DNA of 64,000 nt from Sporosarcina sp. E16_8. GTDB taxonomy: Bacteria; Bacillota; Bacilli; Bacillales_A; Planococcaceae. The position numbers were made by a program, and so were the translations under genes. This document shows, one piece after another, positions 42,650 through 51,365 of this stretch (within the stretch, counting starts at the first letter, position 1; each line of letters opens with the position of its first letter). The stretch is taken from assembly GCF_017347095.1 (NCBI RefSeq), contig NZ_JADPRZ010000002.1, positions 248,001-312,000 of the forward strand, written 5' to 3'. Below the pieces are notes generated by a model. That model worked only from the letters and a program-made list of their open reading frames with translations. It had not been told where the DNA came from and ran no database searches.

Positions 42650-43816
42650 ATGACACTATCAAATCGACTCAAGAACCTACCACCGCACTTTTTCGCATCA
42701 CTTGTTCGAAACGTTCAAGAAGCACTTTCTGAAGGACGCGATGTTATTAACTTAGGCAGAGGAAATCCCGATCAGCCGACTCCCCCCCATATTGTAAAGG
42801 CACTACAAGAAGCAGTTGAAGATCCAACAACACATGGATACTCCCCTTTCAGAGGGACTCCCGAATTAAAACAGGCCGTTGCTGACTTTTATAAACGAGA
42901 GTACAATGTTCAAATTGATCCTATAACAGAAGTAGCGATTCTATTTGGAACAAAACCGGGATTGGTCGAGTTACCCCTCGCAATTATGAACGAAGGTGAA
43001 TTACTTTTATTGCCAGACCCGGGATATCCCGATTATTTATCAAGTGTAAGTTTGGCCAATATTAAGTATGACTTAATGCCATTACTTGCAGAAAAAGATT
43101 TTTTACCTGATTACTCTGCTCTCTCCGATGAACAAAAAAAGGCAGCAAAATTAATGTATTTAAACTATCCAAATAACCCAACGAGCGCAACCGCCACACT
43201 CCCATTTTTCGAAGAAACCATTGCTTTGGCAAAAGCCAATGATATTACAATTTTGCATGACTTCGCCTATGGCGGAATCGGTTTTGACGGGGCGAAACCT
43301 GTCAGTTTCCTGCAAGCAGAAGGTGCAAAAGAAGTTGGTATTGAAATGTACACATTGTCAAAAACGTATAACATGGCAGGATGGCGGGTCGGTTTTGCCA
43401 TCGGTAATGCCGAAATCATCGAAGCTATTAGCTTGTTGCAAGACCATTTATTCATAGATATATTCCCAGCAATCCAGCGCGCAGCTACAGAGGCATTATC
43501 AGGAAGTCAGGATTGTGTGGATGAGCTTGTATCACTTTACGAACGCCGCCGAAATGTTTTAATTTCCGAATGTAAACGAATCGGTTGGGATGTCGTTGCA
43601 CCTACTGCATCTTTCTTCGCTTGGTTACCTGTCCCACAAGGATATACAAGTGAATCGTTCACAAAATTACTATTGGACAAAGCAGACATCGCCGTAGCAC
43701 CGGGTCATGCTTTTGGAAAGTATGGTGAAGGGTATGTACGTGTAGGCTTATTGGAAAATGAAGACCGTTTAAAAGAAGCTGTAGGACGGATTGAAAAACT
43801 CGCTATATTTTCATAA
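42650..43816 (+). CDS. mtnE: PLP-dependent aminotransferase, MtnE-like
   Basis: A 388-residue fold-type I aminotransferase. 'NLGRGNPDQPTPPHIVKALQ' opens the protein; the PLP Lys lies in 'TLSKTYNMAGWRVGFA' (near residue 236), with 'YLNYPNNPTSATAT' and 'ILHDFAYGGIGFDG' holding the cofactor Asn and Asp-Tyr. It resembles B. subtilis MtnE (YkrV), which converts 4-methylthio-2-oxobutanoate to methionine in the salvage pathway, but no other mtn gene is near. The ATG at 42650 has AAGAGAGG upstream. Substrate assignment is moderate. Confidence 0.75.
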   Translation: MTLSNRLKNLPPHFFASLVRNVQEALSEGRDVINLGRGNPDQPTPPHIVKALQEAVEDPTTHGYSPFRGTPELKQAVADFYKREYNVQIDPITEVAILFGTKPGLVELPLAIMNEGELLLLPDPGYPDYLSSVSLANIKYDLMPLLAEKDFLPDYSALSDEQKKAAKLMYLNYPNNPTSATATLPFFEETIALAKANDITILHDFAYGGIGFDGAKPVSFLQAEGAKEVGIEMYTLSKTYNMAGWRVGFAIGNAEIIEAISLLQDHLFIDIFPAIQRAATEALSGSQDCVDELVSLYERRRNVLISECKRIGWDVVAPTASFFAWLPVPQGYTSESFTKLLLDKADIAVAPGHAFGKYGEGYVRVGLLENEDRLKEAVGRIEKLAIFS

Positions 43817-43842
43817 TTAGATAATAAATATTGAATTTCATA

Positions 43843-43876
43843 TCAAAAGAGCCAGGATATTCCTGGCTCTTTTGAA
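43843..43876. terminator. Bidirectional terminator
   Basis: AAAAGAGCCAGGA and TCCTGGCTCTTTT pair over 13 bp with a 3-nt loop between convergent genes. Confidence 0.85.
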
Positions 43877-43894
43877 TTAACTATTCTTTTTTAA

Positions 43895-44236
43895 TTAGAA
43901 ACATTGGAAAGAGCGTATATCGTTTCGATTGACCACATGATGGATCCAGCCGCGCCTTCTACTCCAGCGCAACCCTATAATCAATTGTCTTCCTACAGAT
44001 GTCGGAATGAACCAAAAGCCATTACCATTCCTCAACCATATATAGGTGTTCTTATATAAACAAATTCTTATACCACTTGAACCAACTTGCCCCGCAGGTA
44101 TCGGTGGCGAAAAGCCAGGCGGCGGGCCCATTGGAACTCCTCCCATTGGCGGTCCAAATGGCGGTGGTTCAAAATTGTCTTGATGGTGCCGAAAGCCCTG
44201 TTGGTTATAGTCCTTTCCATGCTGATTGAAATACAA
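43895..44236 (-). CDS. Proline-rich small protein, possible spore-associated protein
   Basis: A 113-residue protein in two parts. The N-terminal half is Pro/Gly-rich ('NFEPPPFGPPMGGVPMGPPP'), and the C-terminal half is a conserved basic-aromatic block 'ICLYKNTYIWLRNGNGFWF' ... 'RRRGWIHHVVNRNDIRSFQCF'. This layout is widespread in spore-forming Bacillales, often mislabelled 'transporter'. A coat or outer-layer role is plausible given the composition, but is not shown. The ATG at 44236 follows GGGGGAA. It is monocistronic and convergent with the aminotransferase gene. Confidence 0.65.
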   Translation of the reverse strand: MYFNQHGKDYNQQGFRHHQDNFEPPPFGPPMGGVPMGPPPGFSPPIPAGQVGSSGIRICLYKNTYIWLRNGNGFWFIPTSVGRQLIIGLRWSRRRGWIHHVVNRNDIRSFQCF

Positions 44237-44363
44237 GACATATTCCCCCTTCTAAGTAATTCCTATTAGTATATGGAAATTACTTAGAACGGTGAAAAGC
44301 CCCCCTTTTTCTACCCACAATTACTTTGTTTCGTTTTCATCTTGCTGTTTCGCTTGGACGCTC

Positions 44364-44470
44364 TAATTTATACAAAACCTAGCTGTACAGAATCTGCAAT
44401 TCGCTTATAGCCAATCTTTTGGAAAGGTGGTTTGAAATCTTTCATTAGAGGAAAGCTTTCTTTATCGAAC
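44364..44470 (-). pseudogene. Remnant of a second GNAT acetyltransferase locus
   Basis: On the minus strand 'KIGYKRIADSVQLGF' ends at a stop and matches the C-terminus 'MEIGYERIADSVQLAF' of the intact GNAT gene at 53218-54069. A few bases further, 'TTAGAGGAAAGCTTTCTTT' (44443-44461) repeats the sequence just upstream of that intact gene (54169-54187). The layout is that of a copy whose central ~800 bp were deleted. No function remains. Confidence 0.6.
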
Positions 44471-44495
44471 ATAACCTACAAAGGGAGCTGAAAGT

Positions 44496-45074
44496 ATGCC
44501 TAAATTTTGTCCAATAGCACTGGCGGAGGATCCAACCCCTGATTACCTGTTAGATTGTAAGGATTGCGGTCTATATGAACAAGGAACACGTATGGTCTGG
44601 GGTGAAGGTAATCCGGAAGCCCCTATTATGATTATCCTTGATAACCCTGGAGCACGTGAGGACCGTGAAGGTGAGTCATTTCTTTGTGGAACACGACAAA
44701 CACTGCAAGAAGTCGCGAATGATGCTGGCTTGAAAATAGAAGATCTGTACGTCACTTTTATCCTGAAAAGAAAGCCTGTACGCGCTTATGACAAAGAGTT
44801 AACGCGTCAAATCTGTATGAAACATTTAGATCAGCAACTTTCAGAAAAAAAGCCTGCTCTTATTCTTTGTTTAGGAAATGTAGCAGTCCAGTCCTTTCTT
44901 CAAAATCCCGAAGCTGAAGTGAAGTCATTGCGAGGCAGTTGGCATGATGTACGAGGGTTCCAGACAGCGGTGGCCTACCATCCACTTGCGGTTAGGCGTC
45001 GCCCTAACTTACGATCTTTACTTTTAGAAGACTTGAGGTTCGTAGCAGAACGTTTTTACAATTTGGGCCACTAA
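44496..45074 (+). CDS. Uracil-DNA-glycosylase family protein (type 4/5-like)
   Basis: A 192-residue protein of the UDG superfamily. 'LDCKDCGLYEQGTRMVWGEG' near residue 19 has the CxxC seen in Fe-S UDGs, 'IILDNPGAREDREGESF' matches motif 1 of the family (G-x-x-P-G-x-x-E-D-x-x-G-x-x-F) with an Asn-Pro-Gly change, and 'AVAYHPLAVRRRPNLRSLL' holds the His-Pro motif 2. Whether the other two cluster Cys are present is unclear. The ATG at 44496 has AAAGGGAG upstream. It presumably excises a damaged base, but substitutions in motif 1 leave the specificity open. Confidence 0.78.
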   Translation: MPKFCPIALAEDPTPDYLLDCKDCGLYEQGTRMVWGEGNPEAPIMIILDNPGAREDREGESFLCGTRQTLQEVANDAGLKIEDLYVTFILKRKPVRAYDKELTRQICMKHLDQQLSEKKPALILCLGNVAVQSFLQNPEAEVKSLRGSWHDVRGFQTAVAYHPLAVRRRPNLRSLLLEDLRFVAERFYNLGH

Positions 45075-45109
45075 CTGTATTACAGCCACTGGAGTGTTTT
45101 AAATTCAAA

Positions 45110-45145
45110 AGAACAATCAATCGAAATTCCGAGTTGATTGTTCTA
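45110..45145. terminator. Convergent terminator
   Basis: GAACAATCAA and TTGATTGTTC pair perfectly around a 12-nt loop between convergent genes; a short T-run is present only on the minus strand. Confidence 0.5.
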
Positions 45146-45213
45146 CTCACTCTATATTTATAAATCTGTAAACACGGAAAACAATGGGCCTGTATTTACT
45201 ACCCTCGCACCTA

Positions 45214-46134
45214 TTAATTTGATAAAGGTGTTGTATTATTTTCAATAGAAATATCAAATTCTTTTACAAAAACAGCATTACCAGTAATTTCGATGTCATA
45301 AGTCTGATTGTTTTTGGTAACTTTGACTTTCACCCTACCTTCTTTTTCAATTTCAATACCCTGTTCAATTAACAAGGTTAATTTAGTGTCAAAATCATTT
45401 GCTATATTTTCTGCATAATAAGCACCCATTACTCCTGATGCAGTGCCTGTCACGGGGTCTTCTATCGTACCAGAAAACGGAGAGGAGAAATGGCGAGCGT
45501 GCATATCTGCATCGGAATCATACGTTTCTAAGCAAAAAGGATGTACAGACGCTTTTGGTATTTCCTTTAATATAGTTGGAAAAAGTTTGTTGTTGGGCTT
45601 CATCCTATTGAATGCACAACGCTTTTTTATAGGAATTAATAAAGTCCATAAACCTGTACTTCCATATAAAGTCGGTAATTCTGAATCTATATCATCTTCA
45701 ACAAGTCCGATTGACATTGCCAAATCTTCTTTGGAGCCTTTAAATTCTTCAAACTGTGGAGAAGCCTGTTTCATAGTTATGTATAGGTCATTCTCTGTGG
45801 TCGAATTTATCCTTATTGGTAAAATCCCTGCTCTTGTTTCAATTGTTAGCTCCGTTTTCTCCCCTAATAACCCCCTAGATTTCAGTGCGTAAATAGTAGC
45901 CATCGTTGCATGACCACATAAGTCCATCTCTTCCCCTGGTGTAAAATAACGAATTCTAATATCAGCTACATCTGACTTCACAGGAAAAGCGGTTTCATTA
46001 AAACCTACATTTAAAGCGACTTCTTGCATTTCTTTTTCCGTTAGGTTATTCCCATCTAAAACGACACCCGCTGGATTTCCCTTATTCGGTTTATTACTAA
46101 ATGCATCGTAATGATAAACTTTTACCGTTTTCAT
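45214..46134 (-). CDS. PhzF-family isomerase/epimerase
   Basis: A 306-residue protein with the diaminopimelate-epimerase-like double fold. '[15 protein letters not shown]' (residues 10-24) and the catalytic Glu in '[11 protein letters not shown]' (near residue 45) are typical of PhzF, as are '[14 protein letters not shown]' and '[15 protein letters not shown]' (near residue 232). Members isomerise small metabolites; the phenazine reaction itself is unlikely outside a phz cluster. The ATG at 46134 is chosen with GAGGGAG 9 nt upstream; the TTG at 46143 abuts it. It is monocistronic. Confidence 0.85.
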   Translation of the reverse strand: MKTVKVYHYDAFSNKPNKGNPAGVVLDGNNLTEKEMQEVALNVGFNETAFPVKSDVADIRIRYFTPGEEMDLCGHATMATIYALKSRGLLGEKTELTIETRAGILPIRINSTTENDLYITMKQASPQFEEFKGSKEDLAMSIGLVEDDIDSELPTLYGSTGLWTLLIPIKKRCAFNRMKPNNKLFPTILKEIPKASVHPFCLETYDSDADMHARHFSSPFSGTIEDPVTGTASGVMGAYYAENIANDFDTKLTLLIEQGIEIEKEGRVKVKVTKNNQTYDIEITGNAVFVKEFDISIENNTTPLSN

Positions 46135-46405
46135 TGTTGACAACTCCCTCTGTATTTTATTCGAAGGCTAGATAATCCAATCACTTACTTGATAATAATT
46201 TGGAACCTTACATATTAAAGTTATTTTTCAAGTTACTACCATAGGCACACTATCTTATCCCTATATTCGAATATATTTTATAAGAATCTGTATATATATG
46301 TGTTCAATTCATGCTTTCTCCTATGTAATTCGTGAGTATATTATGTGAAATCATTTTTTAATCCGAAAAGTAGTAATATAACATTAATTGGTTTATACTT
46401 TTTCC

Positions 46406-46463
46406 AGTATTTCTTCTTCCTCGATTGAGCATACTGATGAGCAAGAAGAAATACTACTTTTTT
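46406..46463 (+). terminator. Orphan hairpin/terminator before ypdA
   Basis: AGTATTTCTTCTT (46406-46418) and AAGAAGAAATACT (46443-46455) pair perfectly over 13 bp, with a smaller CTC/GAG hairpin in the loop, and a run of six T follows. No plus-strand gene ends upstream, so it may be an attenuator in the ypdA leader. The remainder of 46135-46544 is very AT-rich with no supported gene. Confidence 0.5.
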
Positions 46464-46544
46464 GCGTTATTCATCATGTAACATACCTAAAAAAATAACG
46501 TTTTTAACCATTTTTATGTAAATTTTAAGGAGGATATTTATTGT

Positions 46545-47540
46545 ATGTATGATGTTGTTATTATTGGTGGCGGCCCGTGTGGTTTATCTACGGGGCTTGC
46601 CCTTCAAGAAAAAGGACTTTCTTATGTGATTATTGAAAAGGAGGCGATTGTCAATTCAATTGTCAACTGTCCTTTACATATGACGTTCTACAGTACTTCT
46701 GACCGCTTAGAAATTGGCAACATTCCATTCCTATCTCAAGATGTACGCCCCACTCGAACTGAGCTGTTAAAATATTATCGCCTTGTAACAGAGAGGCAAG
46801 AAATTAATATTAAATGCTATCAAAGGGTTATTTCTATTACAAAGAACGCATTATCTTTTACTGTCCACGCAGGGGATCGTAATAGCAACACCATTCCTTA
46901 TGATACCAAGATGATTGTTATTGCAACAGGGATTTTCGATACGCCTAGACAACTAGGGGTAGACGGAGATAATTTAGCTAAGGTATCGCATTATTATAAA
47001 GAAGGTCACCTCTATTATGGGCAACATGTTACTGTCGTTGGCGGTAAAAATTCAGCGATTGAAGCTGCGATTGATCTCTATCGTAACGGAGCCCAAGTTA
47101 CACTTGTGCATCGTGGAGAAACTGTCTTAGAGGGTATTAAACCATCCTTGTTATTAGATATGCGTAACCTTCTTAAAAAAGGAAAAATTGATTTTTATCC
47201 CAATTCCAGTATTGCTGCCATTGATAACACAAACATTCGCATAAAATCTTCTGAAGGAACTGTTACACTTCAAAATGACTATGTATTTTCCCTCATCGGA
47301 TATCAACCCAATATTTCACTGCTTCAAAGTATTGGAATTCAAACCGATTGCACTTCATTAGTTCCTTCGTTTAATCCAGAGACATATGAATCAAATGTCA
47401 AGAACATTTTTCTATCTGGGGTTGTAACGGGTGGCATTACAAATCGTGTTTACATTGAAGATGGACGCTTTCATGGCATGAAAATTGCTGATAAGATTGC
47501 GCAACGTCTTTCCTATGCCCAAAAAAATTTAAGTTGTTAA
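46545..47540 (+). CDS. ypdA: YpdA-family bacillithiol disulfide reductase
   Basis: NADPH-dependent flavoenzyme that reduces bacillithiol disulfide, maintaining the bacillithiol pool. The 331-residue protein has the FAD motif 'VIIGGGPCGLSTGLAL' (residues 4-19) with the conserved Cys after GGGP that is characteristic of YpdA and replaces the CxxC of thioredoxin reductases. The NADPH motif is 'VTVVGGKNSAIEAAIDL' (residues 165-181), and 'FLSGVVTGG' closes the FAD site. The ATG at 46545 has AAGGAGG 11 nt upstream. It indicates bacillithiol as the low-molecular-weight thiol. Confidence 0.9.
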   Translation: MYDVVIIGGGPCGLSTGLALQEKGLSYVIIEKEAIVNSIVNCPLHMTFYSTSDRLEIGNIPFLSQDVRPTRTELLKYYRLVTERQEINIKCYQRVISITKNALSFTVHAGDRNSNTIPYDTKMIVIATGIFDTPRQLGVDGDNLAKVSHYYKEGHLYYGQHVTVVGGKNSAIEAAIDLYRNGAQVTLVHRGETVLEGIKPSLLLDMRNLLKKGKIDFYPNSSIAAIDNTNIRIKSSEGTVTLQNDYVFSLIGYQPNISLLQSIGIQTDCTSLVPSFNPETYESNVKNIFLSGVVTGGITNRVYIEDGRFHGMKIADKIAQRLSYAQKNLSC

Positions 47541-47576
47541 AGACTGACGAACTGTAAAAGTCCGTCAGTTTTTTAT
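47541..47576 (+). terminator. ypdA terminator
   Basis: ACTGACG and CGTCAGT pair across a 13-nt loop and are followed by TTTTTT. Confidence 0.7.
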
Positions 47577-48370
47577 ATATGTAAATCTCTTTTTCTATAA
47601 AAGACATACGTCGTCAAAATGGATGCTGCCATTAAAAGAAATGATAATACGACAAATTTTCCGTCGAATCTCCCATCATGAAGTAAATTCTTTGCTTCGT
47701 AGTATTTAAATGGCGTTACATACTTAAGCCCATCTAGATTACTTTTCAAATCAATTCCAACAGACATAATAAATGTAACCAACAAGATGCCCGTTGTTAT
47801 AGGGATAGAAAACTTTGGTTTTTTCACAAATGCCGCAACAGCTGTCGAGAGAAATAAAAAGAGAAGCTGCATCATGAACATTCCACCCATTAATAGTACA
47901 ACTTCGGAAGTGACGGAGTCACCTTTGTTAAAATAGTCAACGAAAATGATAGAACAGAGTAGGGTTACAAGATTAAAAACTATGACAATGACAATGGATG
48001 CCCCTAATTTAGCCGTAATTACCGTTGTTCTAGAAATGGGCTTCACAAATAAAAATTCCGCTGTTTTATCACGCTCTTCTTTTGATATTATTGTCGCCCC
48101 TAACATTGCTGCATGAATGGACGCCATTATGACCAAATATAAATACAACAACCCAAAGTAACCGTCCACAGTCGCTAAATCCAACGATCCAATCCCCATG
48201 AGTGCCTGCAATGACGATGGCATATCTGCCATTAACTTATTTATCGAATCGCCTGTATTGCTTAAAGCCGCAAACTTAGCCATCCCGCTTCCAACGATGA
48301 ACAATACACCGATACACCAAATAATGAGCGACTTTCGATTCGCTCTCATTTCCCTTTTAAAAATGTTCAT
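47573..48370 (-). CDS. ABC-2 type permease, second subunit
   Basis: A 265-residue membrane protein with six predicted helices and the ABC-2 layout; 'TIISKEERDKTAEFLFVKPI' (residues 89-108) is the loop after TM2 that is conserved in this exporter group (S-K-E-x-x-D-K-T-A-[ED]-F-L-x-x-K-P-[IV]). It is paralogous to the permease encoded just upstream, from which it is 34 nt away. Together with the ATPase gene they form a three-gene operon. The ATG at 48370 follows GGGAGG. Confidence 0.87.
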   Translation of the reverse strand: MNIFKREMRANRKSLIIWCIGVLFIVGSGMAKFAALSNTGDSINKLMADMPSSLQALMGIGSLDLATVDGYFGLLYLYLVIMASIHAAMLGATIISKEERDKTAEFLFVKPISRTTVITAKLGASIVIVIVFNLVTLLCSIIFVDYFNKGDSVTSEVVLLMGGMFMMQLLFLFLSTAVAAFVKKPKFSIPITTGILLVTFIMSVGIDLKSNLDGLKYVTPFKYYEAKNLLHDGRFDGKFVVLSFLLMAASILTTYVFYRKRDLHI

Positions 48371-48404
48371 CGAAATGATCCTCCCTCATAAAATTTTTCC
48401 AACC

Positions 48405-49202
48405 TTATACAGATGGGATATCCTTTTTTGTATAGACGACATAACTGACTACAATGGAAACGATTAAAACAATCAAACCAGCAAGTAGAAAATCTGGCTC
48501 ATAGCTATTATTTCTCAAAATGTACATCGGTTCAACGTATTGAAATGGAGTCAAATAGCGTAGCAAGTTGTCCCCGGTCGCTGAACCAAATAAATTTAGT
48601 AGAAAGAACATAAACACAACACCGAGTGAAATAGGGAGCACAGCTTTTATTTTTTGTACAATAACCGCAATCATAAACCCTAAACTTAAAAAGAGCAGCT
48701 GAAGAAGAAATAATGTTAGTGATAGCATAAATAGCGTTTTCGAACTAAACGGTTCTGTCGACGTATAAGACATAATTAGATAGGTTAGTAGCAAAAAGAT
48801 CACGTTTGTAAGGACAATACAAGTTAACGCTGCCATCATTTTTGCAACTAAAATAGTCACACGGCTCACTGGTTTCGTCAACAAAAAATCAGCGGTTTTA
48901 TCGCGTACTTCTTTTGAAATAATACCGATTCCTAAATTCATCGCTTGAATGGCTCCAAGAAGTTTAATGTACAGAAATAGATAGGAATAGAAACCTAACA
49001 ACGAAAAAAATTGATTTACCTCTAATCCGATGGCATTTCGAACGGATTCAGGAAATCCTTCCAATATACTTTTAAATGCCGTTACATCTTTTGAAAAAGC
49101 GGGGTATATGGACATGAATACTATAACAACTAACACGAGTGTTGCTGTCCACAGCACAGTAGATTTCCGGTGACCATTCAACTCATGTAAATAAATATTC
49201 AT
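48405..49202 (-). CDS. ABC-2 type permease, first subunit
   Basis: A 265-residue membrane protein, identical in length to its downstream paralogue, with six predicted helices and the same loop 'IISKEVRDKTADFLLTKPVS' (near residue 88). Its ATG overlaps the TGA stop of the ATPase gene (ATGA, 49199-49202), so it is translationally coupled. The two permeases probably form a heterodimeric exporter channel. The exported compound is not known; similar systems handle peptides or drugs. Confidence 0.87.
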   Translation of the reverse strand: MNIYLHELNGHRKSTVLWTATLVLVVIVFMSIYPAFSKDVTAFKSILEGFPESVRNAIGLEVNQFFSLLGFYSYLFLYIKLLGAIQAMNLGIGIISKEVRDKTADFLLTKPVSRVTILVAKMMAALTCIVLTNVIFLLLTYLIMSYTSTEPFSSKTLFMLSLTLFLLQLLFLSLGFMIAVIVQKIKAVLPISLGVVFMFFLLNLFGSATGDNLLRYLTPFQYVEPMYILRNNSYEPDFLLAGLIVLIVSIVVSYVVYTKKDIPSV

Positions 49203-50095
49203 TGTTCATACGCCTCCTCTTTTTCATAAAAATGCATGAAAATCTCCTCTAAATCCGGCTCCTCCACTCCTATATTAACGATGGGTGTGGTAGCGATTTT
49301 CTTCATCACTGTATTAATATCTCCTTTGAAAAGAAAATCAACTTTATGTCTATCAACAACTAAATCTGTTACACCTTCAATCGCAAAATAGTCTTTTCCA
49401 ATTTCTGTAGTCGTCTCAATATGGATCTTTTTATAATTATTTTCTTTTAACGTGCTTATTTTCTCCAATTTAATAATCTTTCCTTCTTTAATAATTGCAA
49501 CGCGATCGCATAATCGTTGAACTTCCGATAAAATATGTGATGAAAATAAAATCGTCGCCCCTTTTTTATTTTCTTCCTCTAACAGTTCAAAGAATTTATG
49601 TTGCATGAGTGGATCTAAACCACTTGTCGGTTCATCGAGAATGATTAATTTGGGTTCATGTAATAATCCCTGCACAATGCCGACCTTCTTTTTATTCCCC
49701 AGTGACAAGTCATCGATTTTACGATTCAAATCCAATTCCATAATCTTCGCTAGTTCCTTCATTCGTTTTCCGCAATCTTTTTTATAAAAACTAGCGGAGT
49801 ACTTTAACAAGTCCTTCACTCTCATATTTTCGTAATAGAATACTTCTGAAGGCAAATAACCGATGTCCTTTTTAATTGCCGGTGAATCCTTTATTATGTC
49901 TTTCCCGAAAATCGTGGCACTACCGCTCGTTGGATGAATTAATGATAGTAATGTTCGGATCGTCGTCGATTTCCCAGCCCCGTTCGGTCCAATAAAACCA
50001 AATACTTCACCTTGCTCGACGTTAAAGCTCACATCTGAAATACCCCTGGCTTTGCCATACGTTTTCGTTAAGTTTTTCACTTCAATAACGTTCAT
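49199..50095 (-). CDS. ABC transporter ATPase of an ABC-2 exporter
   Basis: A 298-residue nucleotide-binding protein: Walker A 'GFIGPNGAGKSTTIRTLL' (residues 37-54), signature 'LSLGNKKKVGIVQGLL' (LSLGN in place of LSGGQ), Walker B 'LIILDEPTSGLDP' and switch His in 'ILFSSHILSEV'. It is followed by a ~75-residue C-terminal extension common in exporter NBDs. The ATG at 50095 has AAAGGGGAG upstream; a longer frame to 50188 is an artefact. It is the first gene of the operon with the two permeases. Confidence 0.9.
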   Translation of the reverse strand: MNVIEVKNLTKTYGKARGISDVSFNVEQGEVFGFIGPNGAGKSTTIRTLLSLIHPTSGSATIFGKDIIKDSPAIKKDIGYLPSEVFYYENMRVKDLLKYSASFYKKDCGKRMKELAKIMELDLNRKIDDLSLGNKKKVGIVQGLLHEPKLIILDEPTSGLDPLMQHKFFELLEEENKKGATILFSSHILSEVQRLCDRVAIIKEGKIIKLEKISTLKENNYKKIHIETTTEIGKDYFAIEGVTDLVVDRHKVDFLFKGDINTVMKKIATTPIVNIGVEEPDLEEIFMHFYEKEEAYEQ

Positions 50096-50188
50096 TTTAT
50101 CAACTCCCCTTTTTATTGATAAAACCACTAAAACTTTAAGCGTATTACCATATTTCTCCTCACTACCTAGCATACTATTCTTTACCAT

Positions 50189-50223
50189 AAAAAAAGACTA
50201 TCCAAACCTAACGGATAGTCTTA
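50189..50223 (-). terminator. Terminator between methyltransferase and ABC operon
   Basis: AAGACTATCC and GGATAGTCTT pair over 10 bp with a 9-nt loop, followed by TTTTTT on the minus strand. It lies about 95 nt before the ABC ATPase start, so it may end the upstream transcript or attenuate the ABC operon. The 50224-50432 stretch holds nothing else I can support. Confidence 0.7.
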
Positions 50224-50432
50224 GCTTATCTTAATTATCTTTCAAGGATGATAATCCTTTCGCGGAAAAAGCATTACGGATAGAATTCAAGGCTTAAACT
50301 CCGATACCTAGTAGTTGTAAGACCCCTTCTTCATCCCCCTAAATGAACTGCTCAAGTCGCAAGTAACCGGCTTCGCTAATCCAGGCGGCTAGATAGATCC
50401 TCCCCGACTAATTTCCCCTAAGGAAGTTGTAG

Positions 50433-51194
50433 CTATTCTTTATTAGCCACCGCTTCAAAGATTATTGCCTGTTTTGGATTTATAGGATACTCCCCGAAAT
50501 TATAATCCGAAGAAATTGTGATATTTTCAAACCCTATTTCTTCAAGAATCAGTTTGAATTCTTCCACACCATACCAGCGTAGTGGAAAACGTTCCAGTTC
50601 GGTTTGCAAAAGCGTTCCGTTTCTCCATTTCTCATAACGTCCGTGCGAAATTGAGTACTGATGAATATAGTCGATTTCCACTGTATTATTTTCTAAAGTG
50701 ATACTATCACCATTCGTACATTCCCAAGTCCTAGTCGAAATTTTACCTATTGAGACTTCAGTTTGCATAAATAAATCAACAATTAACCTTCCGCCATGTA
50801 CAAGATGTTTGTGGAAATTTCTCAATGCTTTGATAGAGTCTTCTCTTTTATGCAGTAACAAGAATGTACCCGCAGGTATGATAATGGCTTCATATTTCAT
50901 ATCCAATGAAAATGACTCCATCTTGCCTTCGAAAAGGTGAGGGTCTAAACCTCTCTCTTCACAATTTGTACGGCATATCGTTAACATATCATCCGAACTA
51001 TCAAATCCATCAACCTTAAACCCTTTTTCCAATAGAGGGATTAGGATACGACCTGTTCCGGTTGCGGGTTCTAGAATACGTCCTTTGCACGAAGCTAATC
51101 TATCTATATAATATTCTACATCCCCGAACGAATGACCAACAGGTTTGTCTAAATCATAGACTTCAGAAGATAACCTACTATAATAACTTAACAA
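50433..51194 (-). CDS. Class I SAM-dependent methyltransferase
   Basis: A 253-residue methyltransferase: 'GRILEPATGTGRILIPLLEKG' region (residues 33-53) is motif I, 'VDGFDSSDDML' the acidic residue at the end of strand 2, and 'YEAIIIPAGTFLLL' motif post I. The substrate is unknown. The frame begins with TTG at 51194, next to the right end of the inactivated IS607-type element; an ATG six bases further upstream is out of frame. The insertion may have trimmed or replaced the original start and promoter, so expression is doubtful. Confidence 0.7.
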   Translation of the reverse strand: MLSYYSRLSSEVYDLDKPVGHSFGDVEYYIDRLASCKGRILEPATGTGRILIPLLEKGFKVDGFDSSDDMLTICRTNCEERGLDPHLFEGKMESFSLDMKYEAIIIPAGTFLLLHKREDSIKALRNFHKHLVHGGRLIVDLFMQTEVSIGKISTRTWECTNGDSITLENNTVEIDYIHQYSISHGRYEKWRNGTLLQTELERFPLRWYGVEEFKLILEEIGFENITISSDYNFGEYPINPKQAIIFEAVANKE

Positions 51195-51214
51195 TTCATT
51201 TCTGCTACTAAAAA

Positions 51215-51365
51215 CATAGAAAAACGTATTTGTTTTTCTACGCTAGACGGTTTCCTGCTTCTTCGTACTCCGTCTCGTCAACTGCTCACTACTACGGTTT
51301 ATTTAGCACTCCACAGGCGTAAATTCGGATGTAGCCCACCCTACATATATGCGATTTCGTTAGAT
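51215..51365 (-). ncRNA. Candidate omega-RNA (TnpB guide scaffold) region
   Basis: Directly after the tnpB stop on the same strand, the sequence has hairpins GTAGGGTGGGCTAC (with TGTAG/CTACA) and a conserved-looking 'ACGCCTGTGGAGTGC' segment, then the right-end palindrome. In IS607 and IS605 families the 3' end of tnpB and the right end encode the guide RNA. The position fits; the exact boundaries are not determined. Confidence 0.45.

Noticed and set aside
42480..42650. SAM-I (S-box) riboswitch before mtnE
   Set aside because: None of the S-box conserved blocks is present despite the expected gene.
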